NCBI GenBank assembly: GCA_035610835.1
Contig: CM069445.1
Coordinates: 33,406,811-33,470,810 of the forward strand
DNA: 64,000 nucleotides
From: Ophiura sarsii
Taxonomy: Eukaryota; Echinodermata; Ophiuroidea; Amphilepidida; Ophiuridae
Direction of reading: 5' to 3'
The notes under the pieces were generated by a model. The model searched no databases. It was not told where the DNA came from and saw nothing but the letters and a program-made list of their open reading frames with translations. Shown here piece after piece: positions 27,401 to 42,400 of the stretch. Both the position numbers and the translations under genes were made by a program. How positions within the stretch are numbered: the first letter of the stretch is position 1; each line of letters opens with the position of its first letter.

Positions 27401-30400
27401 GACTGGTTGGGTAGTTACATGTGGCAGTAATACACTGCATTTTAACCTATAACGTCTAAATGGAGCATATCTTGCGCCAAACATTTTATAGAAATAATGA
27501 GAAAATATGGGATTTCTTTTGATATCAAAATATGTTGGTGGCTAAGAAAAGGTTAAGTGATCGGAACATCCACCTTTAATAAATAGAGCCTGCCTCTTCG
27601 GCTTCTCATCGACTTTGTGGTATTGGTATATTTAAAATGGGGATCAATGTGGCCGAATATGCCCCGTCACCCAATTTTCGGAAGTGCCCTCCCCATGTGC
27701 TTTTCATGAACTACAACGATGCTTATAAGTAATCAGGCATATATTATGAAAGGACGATAGCGATTATCAGCTAGAATGCACTGATGTCAAATCAATTATC
27801 TGTCATACACTTCGAACACGGGAGTTTTTTTATTGGAAAAAGCACCGGTTATTTCGATTTCGCTTTTGACATCGCTGAATGACAAATTACGAATTAAACT
27901 TCATCCATGTAATGAAGGGAGTAATAGTCTGATTGCAAGTCATATTGTTCTTTTATTGTGTAGATTACTAGTTATGGATGTTTACTAAATGTAGAAGGAC
28001 AGCAACAAATGACCAGTGGCACCCGGAGTGGAGATGACATCCTGTGTAATGATCGTATAGTAAGCGCATTTTACATATTAATATAAGATTCATATAACTT
28101 TTACAAATCAGAAATGTAATCAAAGCGTTAGTTAATTTCATGCTCAGGACAAAAATATATTATGTTTCGGACTTGTCTAGGTAACATCAAAATCTAATTT
28201 CAACCAAATACTTTGTACAGTACACATACAACTCAGAGGAATACATGCAAGACGCGAGGTTATCAATTATATGGAATAGTGATCGAGTGCTTGATGATAT
28301 TCATGGATTTGATGGTAAGTTCATTGGACATCAGTATTTTTTATAGTTGAATTAGGTGGTTTGGCATGCGATATCAGTGGCGGATACAAGGGGCGGAGGT
28401 GGTGCCCCCGGTAAAATTTTACAATAATAGGCCAATGCCCGTCGGTACACATGAGGTTCCGTCGGTACATTTGCGAGTTATACCATGCGATCTCTTTTGC
28501 CGGTTTTCTGGACAACAACATTGCCCCCCCCCCCCCCCCCCCCACCACCACTTATCAAAATGTCACGAGCTGGCGGCCAACAAATGTAGGCACCTTTTAC
28601 GATTTTGTTTGGGTACCAATTAAAAAAACGGGTTTTGGTCAGCCCCCGTTAATTTTAATGCTGGATCCGTCACTGGATATGCATAAAGAAGTAGCCGGTA
28701 TTTTTTCTCACCCCAATTGAGCGATTAAAACGCAGCGATCATCAACTGAACGTGTGCCATTCCATGCACTTTACCACATTTTCAGGTCTCCTTAATAATG
28801 TACAGTGCCTAATGAGATCTTATAGAAGAAATGCTATAGTTTAGTCATTCCAGATGACAGGTGAACGAAACGAGCGCTAATGATACACAGTCACTGCTGA
28901 GAGTCTCAAGCGGTCCGCGTAATACATGTAGTAAATAGTAGCTACATTTTGGCTTGCGCCTAAGCATGATTCTAGCAGAACCTTAGCACTGGTATTGAGC
29001 ACGCTATTTATCTCAATTTACTGATATTCCCGTTAAAAATGGAACTCTTTTGCGATCATTTCCCCCAACAATTTCCCCCATGCTAGACTACAATGTGTCG
29101 ACCTTTTCCCCAACACTGATGTTGTTACAGTCGGCGCGACAGAGCCGCGAAGCGTCGAGCCCTGGGAAACTTGTAGTATTTTAAAGAGTTGACCACCCAC
29201 AGAGCCGACTTGGTGCATACAGACATGATGGAATTCCCCAGTGAAAATCAACGGGGACTTTTTGCGAGTTCCTTATGCCCTCATGGACAGAGTCGGAGAT
29301 GGTGGGGGTAGCTTTAACATATTTCAGGGATTATGGACCGCTGATTGGAACAGGTTGGCTGTGGACTATTATTAGATCAGCTTGGTTTGATACTATATAC
29401 AAACTGGCTAGGGCGTATATATTACGTCAACTAAATCCACAGGAGGATCGAGCAAAGGATACAAGCCGAGTAAGAGAAATGAATAAATAATATATAGACT
29501 CGGACAAACTGGTGTGCATTGAATTAACAATGATCTTAACAATACACGGTCTCGAACCCCGGTCACTCTTCACTATCGCGGCGGAGAATGATCCATAGAA
29601 CACCATCGCACTCCTCTGGAGGGTATTCGATAGTGGCCCGGGTTTATTGCCATAGAATAACAGTATAAATCTAGAAACGCTCCTCTTTGTAGGATTTAAG
29701 TTATGTTTTGTACAACAATGACGTACAAACTTTGAAATGGTTCACCAACAACGGCATCAATTTTGTTCATCAATTTCAGTCACGTTATATAAATGTGAAG
29801 TTGGGCGTCCAGATTGCAGTCGATGTCTGTCTGATCTGACCACCATGCCAGAGCTTGAATGCGGCTGGTGTCAAAGTGATATGATCTGCAGTGTGGAGGA
29901 CGGTCTTGAATGCAGCGGTGGATGGATACCTAAGAATACAAATATTAACTGTCCAAATCCAATTCTTGTGTCGGTAATTTATTAGAGCATATTCTGTCAG
30001 ATCATACATAGCTTGTGTCAAACTGGATAGAGAGGTGGGAGGTTGACACATGATGGCGAATTGTATGCAAAAAAATGTTTATTTGTCAAAAATCAGGGTA
30101 TAGAGATAAAAGATTTTGACTCCCAAATCGAATGATGAACTGACAAAAAAAATGCTAAGGTATCGTCATTATTTAAGAAAATATCGACTTGCGTGAATTA
30201 TATTCAGCGTACAGGGGAAGGGGTTAAATCAGAATACATATTACTGAAACGTGCCTTCCTATGCGATAGAGACAACAGTCCATTGATCGTCATTTGAAAT
30301 AAAAGACATTGACCTCAAGCCTACGAAAACATGACGCGAGGTGCAAAATGTAATCATTTTAGATTTGTGTGAAGGTTCTATTAAAAGAATACATAAGAAT

Positions 30401-33400
30401 ACTGATAAACCCTTTCCATTTAAACCCATCATTGGTTTCTACTATTGTGGAGTCCAATTCATATATTATTGACGTTCAAGTATTTACCGAACTCAAGTGT
30501 TAAGATTTATTCTTAAACAGCTAGTAAAGCTGATCTTAACTCTTAAGCGTTCAGCAGACTCCACAACGCTCCAATGCTGAGCGCAAGCGTTGACCACCGT
30601 TTGCCAATCAGGCTGCGTCATTTTGTTGTTGTGATGGAGCTACTACGCATGTGTGAGAGCGTAAAGAGTTCGAGCGTATAAGTGGAATATGCTCAAGAAC
30701 GGGACACGGAAATATATCAACATGATTAAGATGTCAGTACGCGCCTAGGGTGTTGCCGTTTTACAATGTGCCTAAATAAAATTCTGAATTCAGATTAACG
30801 AAATGCTTATATTGCCTATTATAAAGTAATTATTGAGAAAAACTAAGACTATGACAAGACTGGCACAGTTAAAGTTCTTAATTAATTGTCCTGAATACGC
30901 AGGAATACGCAGTAATAGTTTGTTTAATGAATATTATGCAGATTTGGCCACCGTCCGGTCCATACGAAGGCAACACCATCACCACCGTGACGGGCAGTGA
31001 TTTAGGGCAGACGTTTGCCGATATTATATATGTGACCGTCGGTGGAGCAGCTTGCAGCACTGATGGTTTGCAGGAGAAATACAAACCTGGCAGCAGGTGA
31101 GACATTTTGAAGAATTTCTGGTCATTGCTCGTGGTTACAGTCAAAAGGGCGCACTATTTAACCGTGTAATTAATGCAGGCCTGGAACTTGAAGTACAATT
31201 TATCTGTACTTTGTTCCATTATCTTCATTACCAGACCAGTGGCCAGTAATGATGTAACATATCGTTACATCTGACTTTTTGGATAAAGCTCGAAAAGTTG
31301 CATGTTTTATAGCTGCCATTTTCAATATAGTATTCAATGATAACATCGCTTGGGTTGAGAATATTCGGTGTTAACTTCCCGTAGTATTGAACCGGCGATG
31401 GCTGTTTAATTAAGGTTTTAGGGGTCCATAAGGGGCGGGGGTGGGGGCAGACGGATGCAGAACTAGAATTTAAACTTAAACCGTTTGAAACAATAGTGGG
31501 TGTTAACTCTACTTGGATTTGAACCGACGATGTCTTTTTAATTAAAGTTTTAGGGGTCGATAAAGATAAGCGGGGGTGGGGGCAGATGCAGAACTTGAAT
31601 AAAAACTTAAACAATATTAGGTGTTAACTCCACGTGGCTTTTAACCTGCGGTGTCTTTTTTAATTAACATTTTAGGGGTCGATAAGCGGCGACACTCATA
31701 TTTTTGCCATTTCTATACATGTACATGTTAAACTTTAAATCGTTTGAAGCAATCATTTTATATATGCCACGTGACCTAGAAGCGCCAATGTCGCAGGATC
31801 TTGTATTAAAAACAGTATAGCGGAGAAGATGCGCTTTTGTGCAGAGCTATATGGAGGAAATGTACTATAATCATCGGTTTCTCGAAAAGAAAATCATTAA
31901 CCAAATGTTGTTGTTGATCGCATTTTTGACGATAAAGAATACCGTATGCGAATTAAAAAATTAAAATTAATCCTACAATTGCTGAATGTCAACTTGACTG
32001 GAATGCCTGAATTTCATGTCACATCACCACCCCTCTCGAGCCCAAAACAACCACCATCCCCACCCACACACCCACCCCACTACATACACTCCACCTACAA
32101 CCTCAACCCATCCCAACACAAACACCAACAATCCGCCCACCCCGTGAATATCTTTCGCAGTCGGTCTATTCCATTGTCGAGGGATACCAGTTGGCAACTT
32201 TTTTCACGTGTTTCTCCGTTTTTACAGTCACTAGTTATCAAAATTGGATAGGGAAAAAGTGGACTTAACTGAAAATATAAACTGTTGAGGAAAAATTCCA
32301 TTATATTAAATATAGGCTAATTAGATATTTTAAGTTGGATATATAATTTGAGTATATTCTAAACCTGGTAAGTTGCACCTTTGAGCACTCTAAACTGATA
32401 TACATGTATATAATATACACAACAACAGTGCTTTGAAAACTGGAACTGGAGGGACCGGATATTTTACAGGACACTAGGACTTTTACTTTTAGGAATGCAG
32501 TTTCCTTTTAAATAATGGCAGAAAATGTTTCTGTGTAGAAAGATTATTTGCATAAAAATAGGTCAATTTATTCTACGATATAACTCAGATCTGTCATCTG
32601 GATGTTTGGGTGTTTTTATTTTTATGTTTCTTTGGGGTGTTTTTTTTACAGTGTCAGTTGCAGAACATTGGCAGATGACATAGACGCTGAAAGACCCATT
32701 CGTGTAAGAGTAATGGGATCAGATGGTAACCCGCAAGATAGCACAGGAGATGTTATATTTACATATAGGGTACGTGCAAAGTATGACCAAGTGACCGTAT
32801 TACTCGGTCATTAAGTATATATATCCACCGTGTAACGCGCCGCTAGCTGGGATTCCTTGGCCATATACAGAGTGTATCAGAAAGATCTGTACCGTGTTTC
32901 TAAAATATATAAAAAATACAAAATGATTATTGTTTTAACTGTAAACACCTGCAATATAAAGGTAAAAATGTTTCCTATATTATATGTTAATTTCATTGAG
33001 ATATCTCTTTTTGTTCTCGTGTGGCAAGACATAATCGAAAATCGATGAAAAACGTATTTTCAATTTCAATCATTCCTCTCTACCACTTACCCAACATTTC
33101 AAACAATGTAGCCCACACCAAATAAGCAATATTCAAAGCTCCCGCCAAAGAAAAGAAAGTTAAAACCACTCAAGCAGAACAAATCCTGATTTATTTGCGG
33201 ATAAAAAAATCAGAATTTATCTCCAAATTTCACCCACTAAAGTATGCAAATAAATAAATAGTTATACAAGTGATGTGAAAAGTTGAGATATGGCGACCAA
33301 AAATAAACCCTCTCATATGGACAGATGGATATCTCAGGTAGGGTTAGTAATTTCACAGATTTTGAAATTGATCATTTCGACAAAAATTGAAATCTACCAT

Positions 33401-36400
33401 CTTTACCAGAAAGTCTGTATTTTCCATCAGAAATGTCCGATTTTCAAAATTTGAAATTCGTATGAAAGCTAAGCGTTTGCGCAAGATATATGTGCAAACG
33501 GTTTGAACAATATCAATCGAATTTATACCGTTATAAATAATATTGCCTCGGTACAGTTCTTTCTGATACACCCTGTACTCCGTCTCCCTGATGAAGAGCC
33601 TGCTAAAAAGTACGCCACCTACGCACCAACACATGGCCGAAGGAGACCCGGTCGTCCTTGCACATCATATCTGACATGTATACATGTACATGTACAACGC
33701 CTATAGGGGACAATGAAGGCATGATTGAAGATCGACAGATTGTCACTCTTGCTCAAGACCGTCGTGAATGGAAGAAACTTGTTGTCGCCTGCTCTGAAGC
33801 CGAAGGATGATGATGATGATGATGAAGTATATATCGATACGCGATATTTATTATTTCTTTAGATTCGGTGAATGTAAAATGTTGTGTATTTTTTAAATTT
33901 ACCTGCAGTCCAAATAAGATCATAAGAACCAATATGAGTTGGGTCGAAGATATTTATTTCACGGTTCAACGAACACAGTGAAGAAAGTTGTAGCGACATC
34001 ATTAAATGGTATTTAACTGCGATGAAATTTGAACTCATACTATATGGTCGAATCCAACGAAAAGTGTACACGGCTAGATTTTTAGGGTCCAGTTTCAAAA
34101 TGCTTCGATCTCTTTTTCCTTTTCCCCACTCAAAGTCAACATATCAAGCTTGTATGGAAAAAAAGTGCCATCACTAATCTCTCCAATTGACCACGTGGCG
34201 GAATGATGAAGTTAAAGGTATACTTCTCAATGTTACCTACAAATACAAGTACCATATTTTGATTAAGTGATGATTATTCCACCTATTTACATATTGCATT
34301 CAAATTTGTGATTGTATTGTATTCAGAAGATGCTAATGCTGATAGAAAGTGGACATATTTGTACAGGTACTCATCTTTTTTTACATTTTAGATTCACACA
34401 GTTAGGTAGCATTTTCAGGCTCTCAATTCTTTGAAACATGAGGTTGAGTCACTTTGTATACTTTCACCAAGATGATTTTAATGAACATTTGTTTTCATGT
34501 ACCTCAAAGAGGGGGAATGACCCTTTCTGGAAAATTTAGAATTTTGAGCATGCGCCCGAAACTGAAGTACATAGAGGAATGTGGACTTTTTGTATTCGTA
34601 GGTAACAGTTAATGTATACGTAGGTATAAGAGAAGTAAAACTGTAATAAATTAATGTTGTACTTAATTTATGCTGCATTTTGGGGGTGAAATGATCATGC
34701 AGGGTTGTTAACAATATTTGTTTTTAAATAAACATGTTAAAACATGTTTAAAATCTAATATTATGGACATATTCCCCAATAGTTTACTTTAAATAGATAC
34801 TAGAATATTAATTTAATGTTGAAAAAATACACAATATCTAACTCTCAGTTGTAATTTTGAATAGGTTTATTAAGAACAAAATATCAGGCAACATTTTTAA
34901 GCATTCCTATAAGAGAAAAACATGTTAAGACTTAAAGCACGGTAGCTAATATTGCAATAATCAAAGTATTCGTAGGTAACACATTTGTTCTCAACTTTAA
35001 CTTCGTTGACTAAGAACGGTTGGATTCTTTGATTTTACATATGTTTAAGAGGCAAAATTGTACTCGACGTAGTTTGTATGCCCTGAATCGCGTGTGAGGG
35101 TGAATGTCGTACAGCAAAATAAAAAGATGTCTTGCTTGACGTTAAAAGTTGATAATATAAGAATGTGCGCTCAGCACTGCTTTTACAAAACAATCAGAAT
35201 TGCGTAATATTCAACATTTGAATAAAAAGCAAGATTAACCAAATAAACATTAAAATTATATAAAACTATTTCTTATTTCTAAGATATAAAAGAAAACATC
35301 CTAAACATCAATAAACTCACTAGGCCTATACTGTTAGTATTATTGATCATCTAATTTGGTTAAGGAATGTTGATTAAAATTAATTTACACATGATAATTA
35401 CGGCAGAAAATGTTTTATTATGCTAACGTATCTGATCATCCAATTTTGTAAGTGTCTTTCTTGCTTGACTTTCAATTATTAAGAATGTGCGTTTTACTTC
35501 TACAAAACAGTCAGAAGTGTGTAATATTTAACATCTGATACAAGGCAAGATGATGACAACATACATATCGTACTGGGTTAAATTTCGTAAAGGTATAGTT
35601 AAACAATCAATTAACTCGCTAGTATAATATTCTTACTCATCTCATTTGGTAAAAAGCATGTTCATCATTAAAACTAAACATAATGAAATATTAAGCATAT
35701 AGAAACATTTTAAGTAAGATACCTCTGATCATTCAGCCTTGTAATCTCTACTTAACAAGTTTAGTGGATCTTGTTGTATTCTTTGTGTAGTTAGTTCTTC
35801 ATCTCTCTCTTGTCACGAGAATGAATATCTAGTAGAACAGAATTACTCTTTGTTTATTATAGGACATTTTAGAATGTTAAGAATGAACGTTTAAGTTTCC
35901 GTGTGAATCCAAAGTATTGGATCGAATCAACTATTGAACATTTCCTCGAGCCATCATTAATTAGAAAGCAAGCGGTTTTCTTTTAGCAAACAGTTTGATT
36001 TGCCTGTAATTCATAGTCTTGAATGTCAGGTTATTTGTTTTAAGCAATAAAACAACCGGTTGTCTTCCTCAATTTGTTCTAAATGAAGGAGGCAAGTGAG
36101 TCTTCTAGCAGTTATCATTTTGAATAGCTGTTTTTAAACACGAAAGCCAGATCGCTTTTTAATTAATTTAATATATACTTTGAAATAATTTCATATCAGA
36201 CCTTATATTATATATATAAGTTTAATATGAGCCGAACATGTTCAAAGTCTAGAATATTTAAATGTCGTGCATTTCAGTCCACAGCGCGCGGAATAAAGCA
36301 CATACAACTTACAGCAAGACATCCAGTTGTCAGATTAGAATTAAGATATAATTTCCTAGTTTGGAATTTGTATCATTCTAAAAGTCGTACATAGTAAGTT

Positions 36401-39400
36401 TTTATCGAGTTTCAACCGGAGGCAGATTCCGTTTGACATAGAATCACCAATATGAAATATTTTGTCAGATGTAGACAAAATAGGAATTTTATGTTTAAAA
36501 ATTAAATGTTGTTTGATTTAAAAACACTAATCTAATAGGTTTTGCCACGACAGAGATATTGTCGGGCATGTGCCTTTCATTGTGATTTTCTTTTAAATCA
36601 ACCACTGCTTAGTTCAATTACACTAATTAATGAATGTCGGAAGCATTATTCATGAACAATTCTTGATTTGAGACTGAAATCAGTTAGGCCTACCCTTGAT
36701 TACCTCCCACCTTTAAAAAAAGGGAAAATGTTTTACTAAATTTCTTGTTCACTTAAAATACGTTTCGGTGACATTACACAACCTGCCCGAGCAAAAATGA
36801 AGCACGTTATTTTATATTTGTGACACATGAATTCCATTTTCAAATACAACTACAATAATGGCCAATATTATATACCTCAGTAGTCACTTCTCTGCAATTC
36901 CAGGGGAAGTTGGTTAACTACGCTTACATCATATTGACAAGCTGGTTTAAAACAATATTACGCACCAAACGATATTATTCTCGTCTTATATATTCCTGCT
37001 AAATATTTATATAATATTAGGTGCGAATGAAAGCGAAAAACAATACAGGAATTGTACCATGCTCATTAACTTATATATAGGTTACCTACGAATACAAAAT
37101 GGAATATGAGAAAATTGATTATGAAGCCGAAATTTCATGGATATTATGACTAAATGTACCCATTTTAAGACGATAAACGTGTAATCTATGGATATAAATA
37201 ACATTCATTCACTCTAACTCCAACAAAAAATATGTTCTCGGCAAAACCAGTGTGATTACACCATGCATTTTATTTAAATTTACACCTCCTATTTTCATTT
37301 AATAAGGGAATATTAATTTTTTCCCTCCAAATATAAATATAATAATATATCCAGTCAGATTGTATGATTGCGCACTGCTTGTATGTAAAATAAAATCATT
37401 TAGGGCCAATATGCACCGTGTATATTATTGAATGTTGCCTACATATACATGTTACCTCCGAATACAACATGAAGTCAATGCACGAGAAGCTGTTACTGAT
37501 TATTTATATAAACATTAATCACCCCCATTGCGATTTAAATCAACTGTCAGAGGATGTCTTTGCGTGAATAACATAAAAAACTACACTAATAGGAGTAACA
37601 AGATTGAGACATAGGGAGGCTATATTCAATCAACTTTTAAGACAACAACAAATTATTGATGCACTTGTACGCAAACTACAGAATTGTGTGAAAAGTTACT
37701 TACAAAAGCTTAAAGATTGATGCAAAACTGCTCCGTTGCTTGCCGAACGCAGCGCACGTTTCTACTTTATTCCAGTCGTTACAAGTATGTAACAACAGAG
37801 GGAAGTACCACGGTATCGTTATTTGTATTTGAAGGTAACAGTTCATAATTCAAATTTGCCTACGAATACAGTCTTTTATTGCAGATATTTCAAAAAATGT
37901 TGCCTTCAAAATGATAAAACTTAGCACACGTGTACATTGTATCATACTCCACTTATTCTATAGATATCATTCACTAATCTGTGTTTATATTAAAATGGCA
38001 GTGTTTTAAATAGGTATTCGGAGGTAATGCATTTTTTTTACCAAACCGATCGTTTCCGCTTTTAAAATTTCTAACAGCTTTATCAAAAAATCGACTTGAA
38101 TGTGGACAATGCATTTAAGTATTTAACATATTTAGGTATCCTTATAGCACAAATTACACTACCTCAGGCGAATTCTTCCCCGAAAGTGAGATTTAACAAA
38201 ACATGTATTGGTAGGTAACGTCAAAACTTACCACAGCCAAAAAAATCACAACAATTCAGGGTATTGATCAAAAGTAACAAAAATTACAAGAGGCATTCTT
38301 GAGATATCCACCAATCAAACAGGTAAAATTATTTCCGCTTAAGCTCGTTTTCATCTAAACGGTTATATGTCTAAAATAAAACCTTAACAATGATTTTGTA
38401 AAAAGGGTGAAAAATAGCAGGTTTATTGCTCGCATACGCCCAATTGTGCATAGAAGTTAGTCATATTATATATGGCGCGAAGCGTCTCATCGAGGCGGAT
38501 ACGTATAACACAAAAATAAAATAGTCAAGATCTAGATTATTTTATTATAGGCCGGAACATCACGTGTACACTTTTCGTTGGATTCGACCATATACGTGTT
38601 TTTCAGTGGTGGACATTTTCATAATATTTTCGTAATGTAAATCAGAATACAGGGAATTACTTTAAGTGGCATCTACCTCAATTTGTCATTCCTTAGCTCT
38701 TCTTTTTCCAGCATGTACGCATTTCATATCTGTTCCAATTGATTTATTCTACTCTTCTCATAGAACCCTTCCATTAGCTTCTTTGAACCTGATGAAGGCC
38801 CTTCTGATGGCGGTACCGTAGTAAGCATATCAGGCATGTATCTGGATGCTGGCAACACTATCACAGGAACAGTAGGGTCTCCGTGTGCCATCAACAGGTA
38901 TCTAATTACTAAAGTCACATTTTGTTTAGCAATGTCATAACGTAAGACAAATACTTATAATTAAAACGCTTGTGTAAGGGTACTAAAATGCACCAATCCA
39001 GCTAGCAAATATGACTTCCATTTGCAAAGATTCCAGAAATGATAGTTTTTACCACCTAGAGTGTCTGGTGTACCTTATAAAGGGGTCAAAAGGTCAGATT
39101 CTATATAGGTCAATGTACCTTGACCTTTTGACCTACACAAAATATTCCCGGTGGTAAAAAAAAACCTATTTCTGGAATCCTTGTGATCATACGAACAATA
39201 TGAGATATTGTTTTTCAAAATCGGAGCAAGTTTAAATTTTAACCCCATATGCAAAGGTCAACGACCTTTTTACGTTTTACCCGATAACTCGTTAACCAAA
39301 CATCGGAAGTAAGGCAAACTATACTTTTTCGGAATCCTTGTGCTCAGCCGAACAATTTGGTGTGCTTTTTAGCTTATTTAAAGCCATTTGAATTTTTGGG

Positions 39401-42400
39401 CCCCTGTATGGCGGCCATTTTGGAATTTGCGCTATAAAAGAACATTCCCGTCACTTTTGAGAGGTGCATGGGAGCTCATTTTCTCTTAAAATGGTTCTAG
39501 TTGACAAATTCACTAAGAAACTAAGGTATCAAGAAATGGTCACGAAATCCATGATAATGACTCTACTAATACCTAAAGCAGACAACACAAACAGCCTTGC
39601 CCACATTGGGACACTCACCAGTGACGCGACTGGTTAAATAAGAAAGTAGCTTCAGATCGGAAAGTTGAGTGGCACACCCCTGGTTAAACACGCAGTTGGT
39701 AATTATCTACTGTGGATACTTTTGTAACCCAAAGTGTGTGTCTCAGTAGTGTCTCAGTTTTAACCGATCCTGGAATGTTACAAGAACTAACATAACTTGT
39801 ATGCTACTAACATGATTACAATTATTGCGTCCATAGAGGAAATGAAACTTCTGCAATGTGTCGTACCACCAGTAACGCCGTGGGCGAGTCACATACACTG
39901 GTAATGTCTTTCGATGGAGCCAATAGGACATCCGAGGGTAATTTTACGTACGAGCCCAATCCTGAAGTGTTCGACGTACAACCACGAAGCAGTATTCAAA
40001 GGTAAACCTTCTTTATATTTCTGCAACCAAATATTCCGCAATCAAAGACTGGTTTCACCCGTTTGTCATTGTCGATGTAGGCCTTATACGCGATAGAGAC
40101 CTGCATTGACCTGCGTTTCCCACTGGTTACGCTCTTGACGTGTGTAAAAACTTTTCTGGTTTATTGTTTTTTCTGTTCATATACAAATTATAGTACTTGT
40201 TGATATTGTTAATATTTTATGGGCAATTACGCAATATGTGAATCAACTCTTTAAAAAATAGCGACGTAAACGCAGAGATGGATAAATAAGTGATTGCGGG
40301 GGAGCACCGCTCCTAGAAAAATAACACTTAACTATTATACGGTATGAGGACATATTACACTGTCATTCACAAATGCAACTGAAGCTTAGTTTGGATTGGC
40401 AGAAAAGTTTTGCAAATGCCAGATGGAACGGGCTAATCTGTCCAGCAGGGTGATTAGGCCTACAAAAGAGTTTTAATTGCCCAAACGCGACCGACCCATA
40501 AAATCTCAAAAACCACTTTGTGTTTTAATTTTTATCGTGAAAAATATATGCATTAAATGATATTTTAATATTAAGGTGCATAATAATTAAAACAGAATTC
40601 TCCTAAACTTTATTCATACCCACATATTCGCGCTTGTGAACACCAAGGAGGAATAAAAATTCAAGATCGTAGCTCAATCGAGAGAAAAATAGGACATGCC
40701 AGACCATCCAGCATGGTCTGACGGATTTCTTCTCTTAAAGCGTAAAAGGGGGAAAAGTAATCGACCGATCGACCCACTCCCCCCTCTACTATATTAGGCC
40801 TTAGGGTGCCCACTGGTATCTATCTTGTAGATTTTGCTATGATTTCAATTCCCGCAACAATTGCTAGGTAATTATCTCATGTCTGGTTTTTATGTTCTTA
40901 TTATCTATATAGTGGTGGTCGAAGAATTATCGTCACGGGGAGAAATCTGCACTTGGCTCAGAAACCACTGATGATTTTCTTTTCAGGAAGCCAGAACTTT
41001 ACTAATGTAAGTGAAATAATATGGCAGATTTACAACTGAATTATTTTAGCAACTTTAGAACACACGGCTATGATATATGATTTGAGAATAGACAATAGTA
41101 TATTAAAGTGTTATACTAGGCGATGAAAAGCACGTTTTAATTAATATTGGTCAACTATTTTAAATCCTTACGCAGATAAAAACATTTTTGGTTTATATCA
41201 GATATGTTGACAATTCAAAACGTTATTTGACGAAATTCATTGCATTTATTATTTTGTCTACCAGAAAATAGTTTTATGTATATGATTTTTGTGGTCAAAA
41301 ACGATACCGTCGTAGTATTGTATAAGATTTAGTAAGACCACCGTCTATTTGATGTTTTCATTTGGCAGAATTGCGACGTCATGAACGATACTTTGATGAC
41401 GTGTGGTACACCTAATGCAAAGACATTGCTACCAAATGTAGCAGAATCCATACTAGCGGAGGACGAGCCCATAGCTAATCTTGAGTTTGGTTTTCTCGTT
41501 GGAGATGTACACAATTTGAAAGATTGGTCCACACTCAACAATGCCACGATGAGCATTTACGTAGATCCGACGTATGATGGATTTGCGTCAGATCCCGAAA
41601 TGTATGGCGGGACTTCTTTAGTTTTGAGGGTAAAACGAGTTGAAATTTTAAAATTATTACTAATGATTTGGCTTTTACTGCCAACCACAACGACAACAAA
41701 GTTGACTACCACGAAAACCAAAACCACCACCACATTCACCACCACCATCACATTCACCACCACGGTACCGCCAACACTAATGATTGAAAATATGTGGATA
41801 ATTAGTTATACAATCCCATACTATTCCGAAACGCTCACAATTTTAAAGGTTTGCCGATTTTGTTCACCGAAACTACTGCTAATAAAAGGATTGCACCATA
41901 TCTGCGTTTAGTTAATAGTTTGCTTACTAACATCATTATTTGCATGTCATCCAGGGTTCGAATATCAACGATGCCAGCACAATCGCAGATGTTGTGGTCT
42001 ATGTTGGTCCAGAGAGGGGAAAGGTTCTTGGTCTAACTGAAGATGTGCTAACTTGCACTATTCCTGCTTCCAATCCAGGACCCGGTGATTTTAATGGAAA
42101 TAACACGGATCAAGGTCTTCCCTATGTAAATGTAAGTGATTAACATGGAGCGTGCACAAGGTACCATGGAGTGAATGTTATACTGCGGACCTATATCTAT
42201 TACCAATAATTTGATGTTAATTGTCGGTATAATTATTGTAACCATAAACTGTCCAACTCCACTCAAACTCCTCACTTACAAATTTCTTACGTTAGTCTAG
42301 AGGCTAGGACCTCTAAAAAAGGTGATCATTCAACCGGTGTACCTTCTCAAATCTGATCGCATAGGTAATTAGAATAGATCCCCTCGATAAGTGCCATGTA

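Noticed and set aside
31228..31614. 128-codon minus-strand frame with repeated [21 protein letters not shown] text
   Set aside because: It is a translation of the 125-bp tandem repeat in intron 13, so the repeated peptide is only the repeat seen in one frame.
41630..41911. Extension of exon 18 through a Thr-rich stretch (continuous open frame to 41911)
   Set aside because: A good donor (AGG/GTAAAA) ends the exon at 41629 in the right phase for exon 19. The Thr-rich text is an ACC microsatellite in the intron and has no match in IPT domains.
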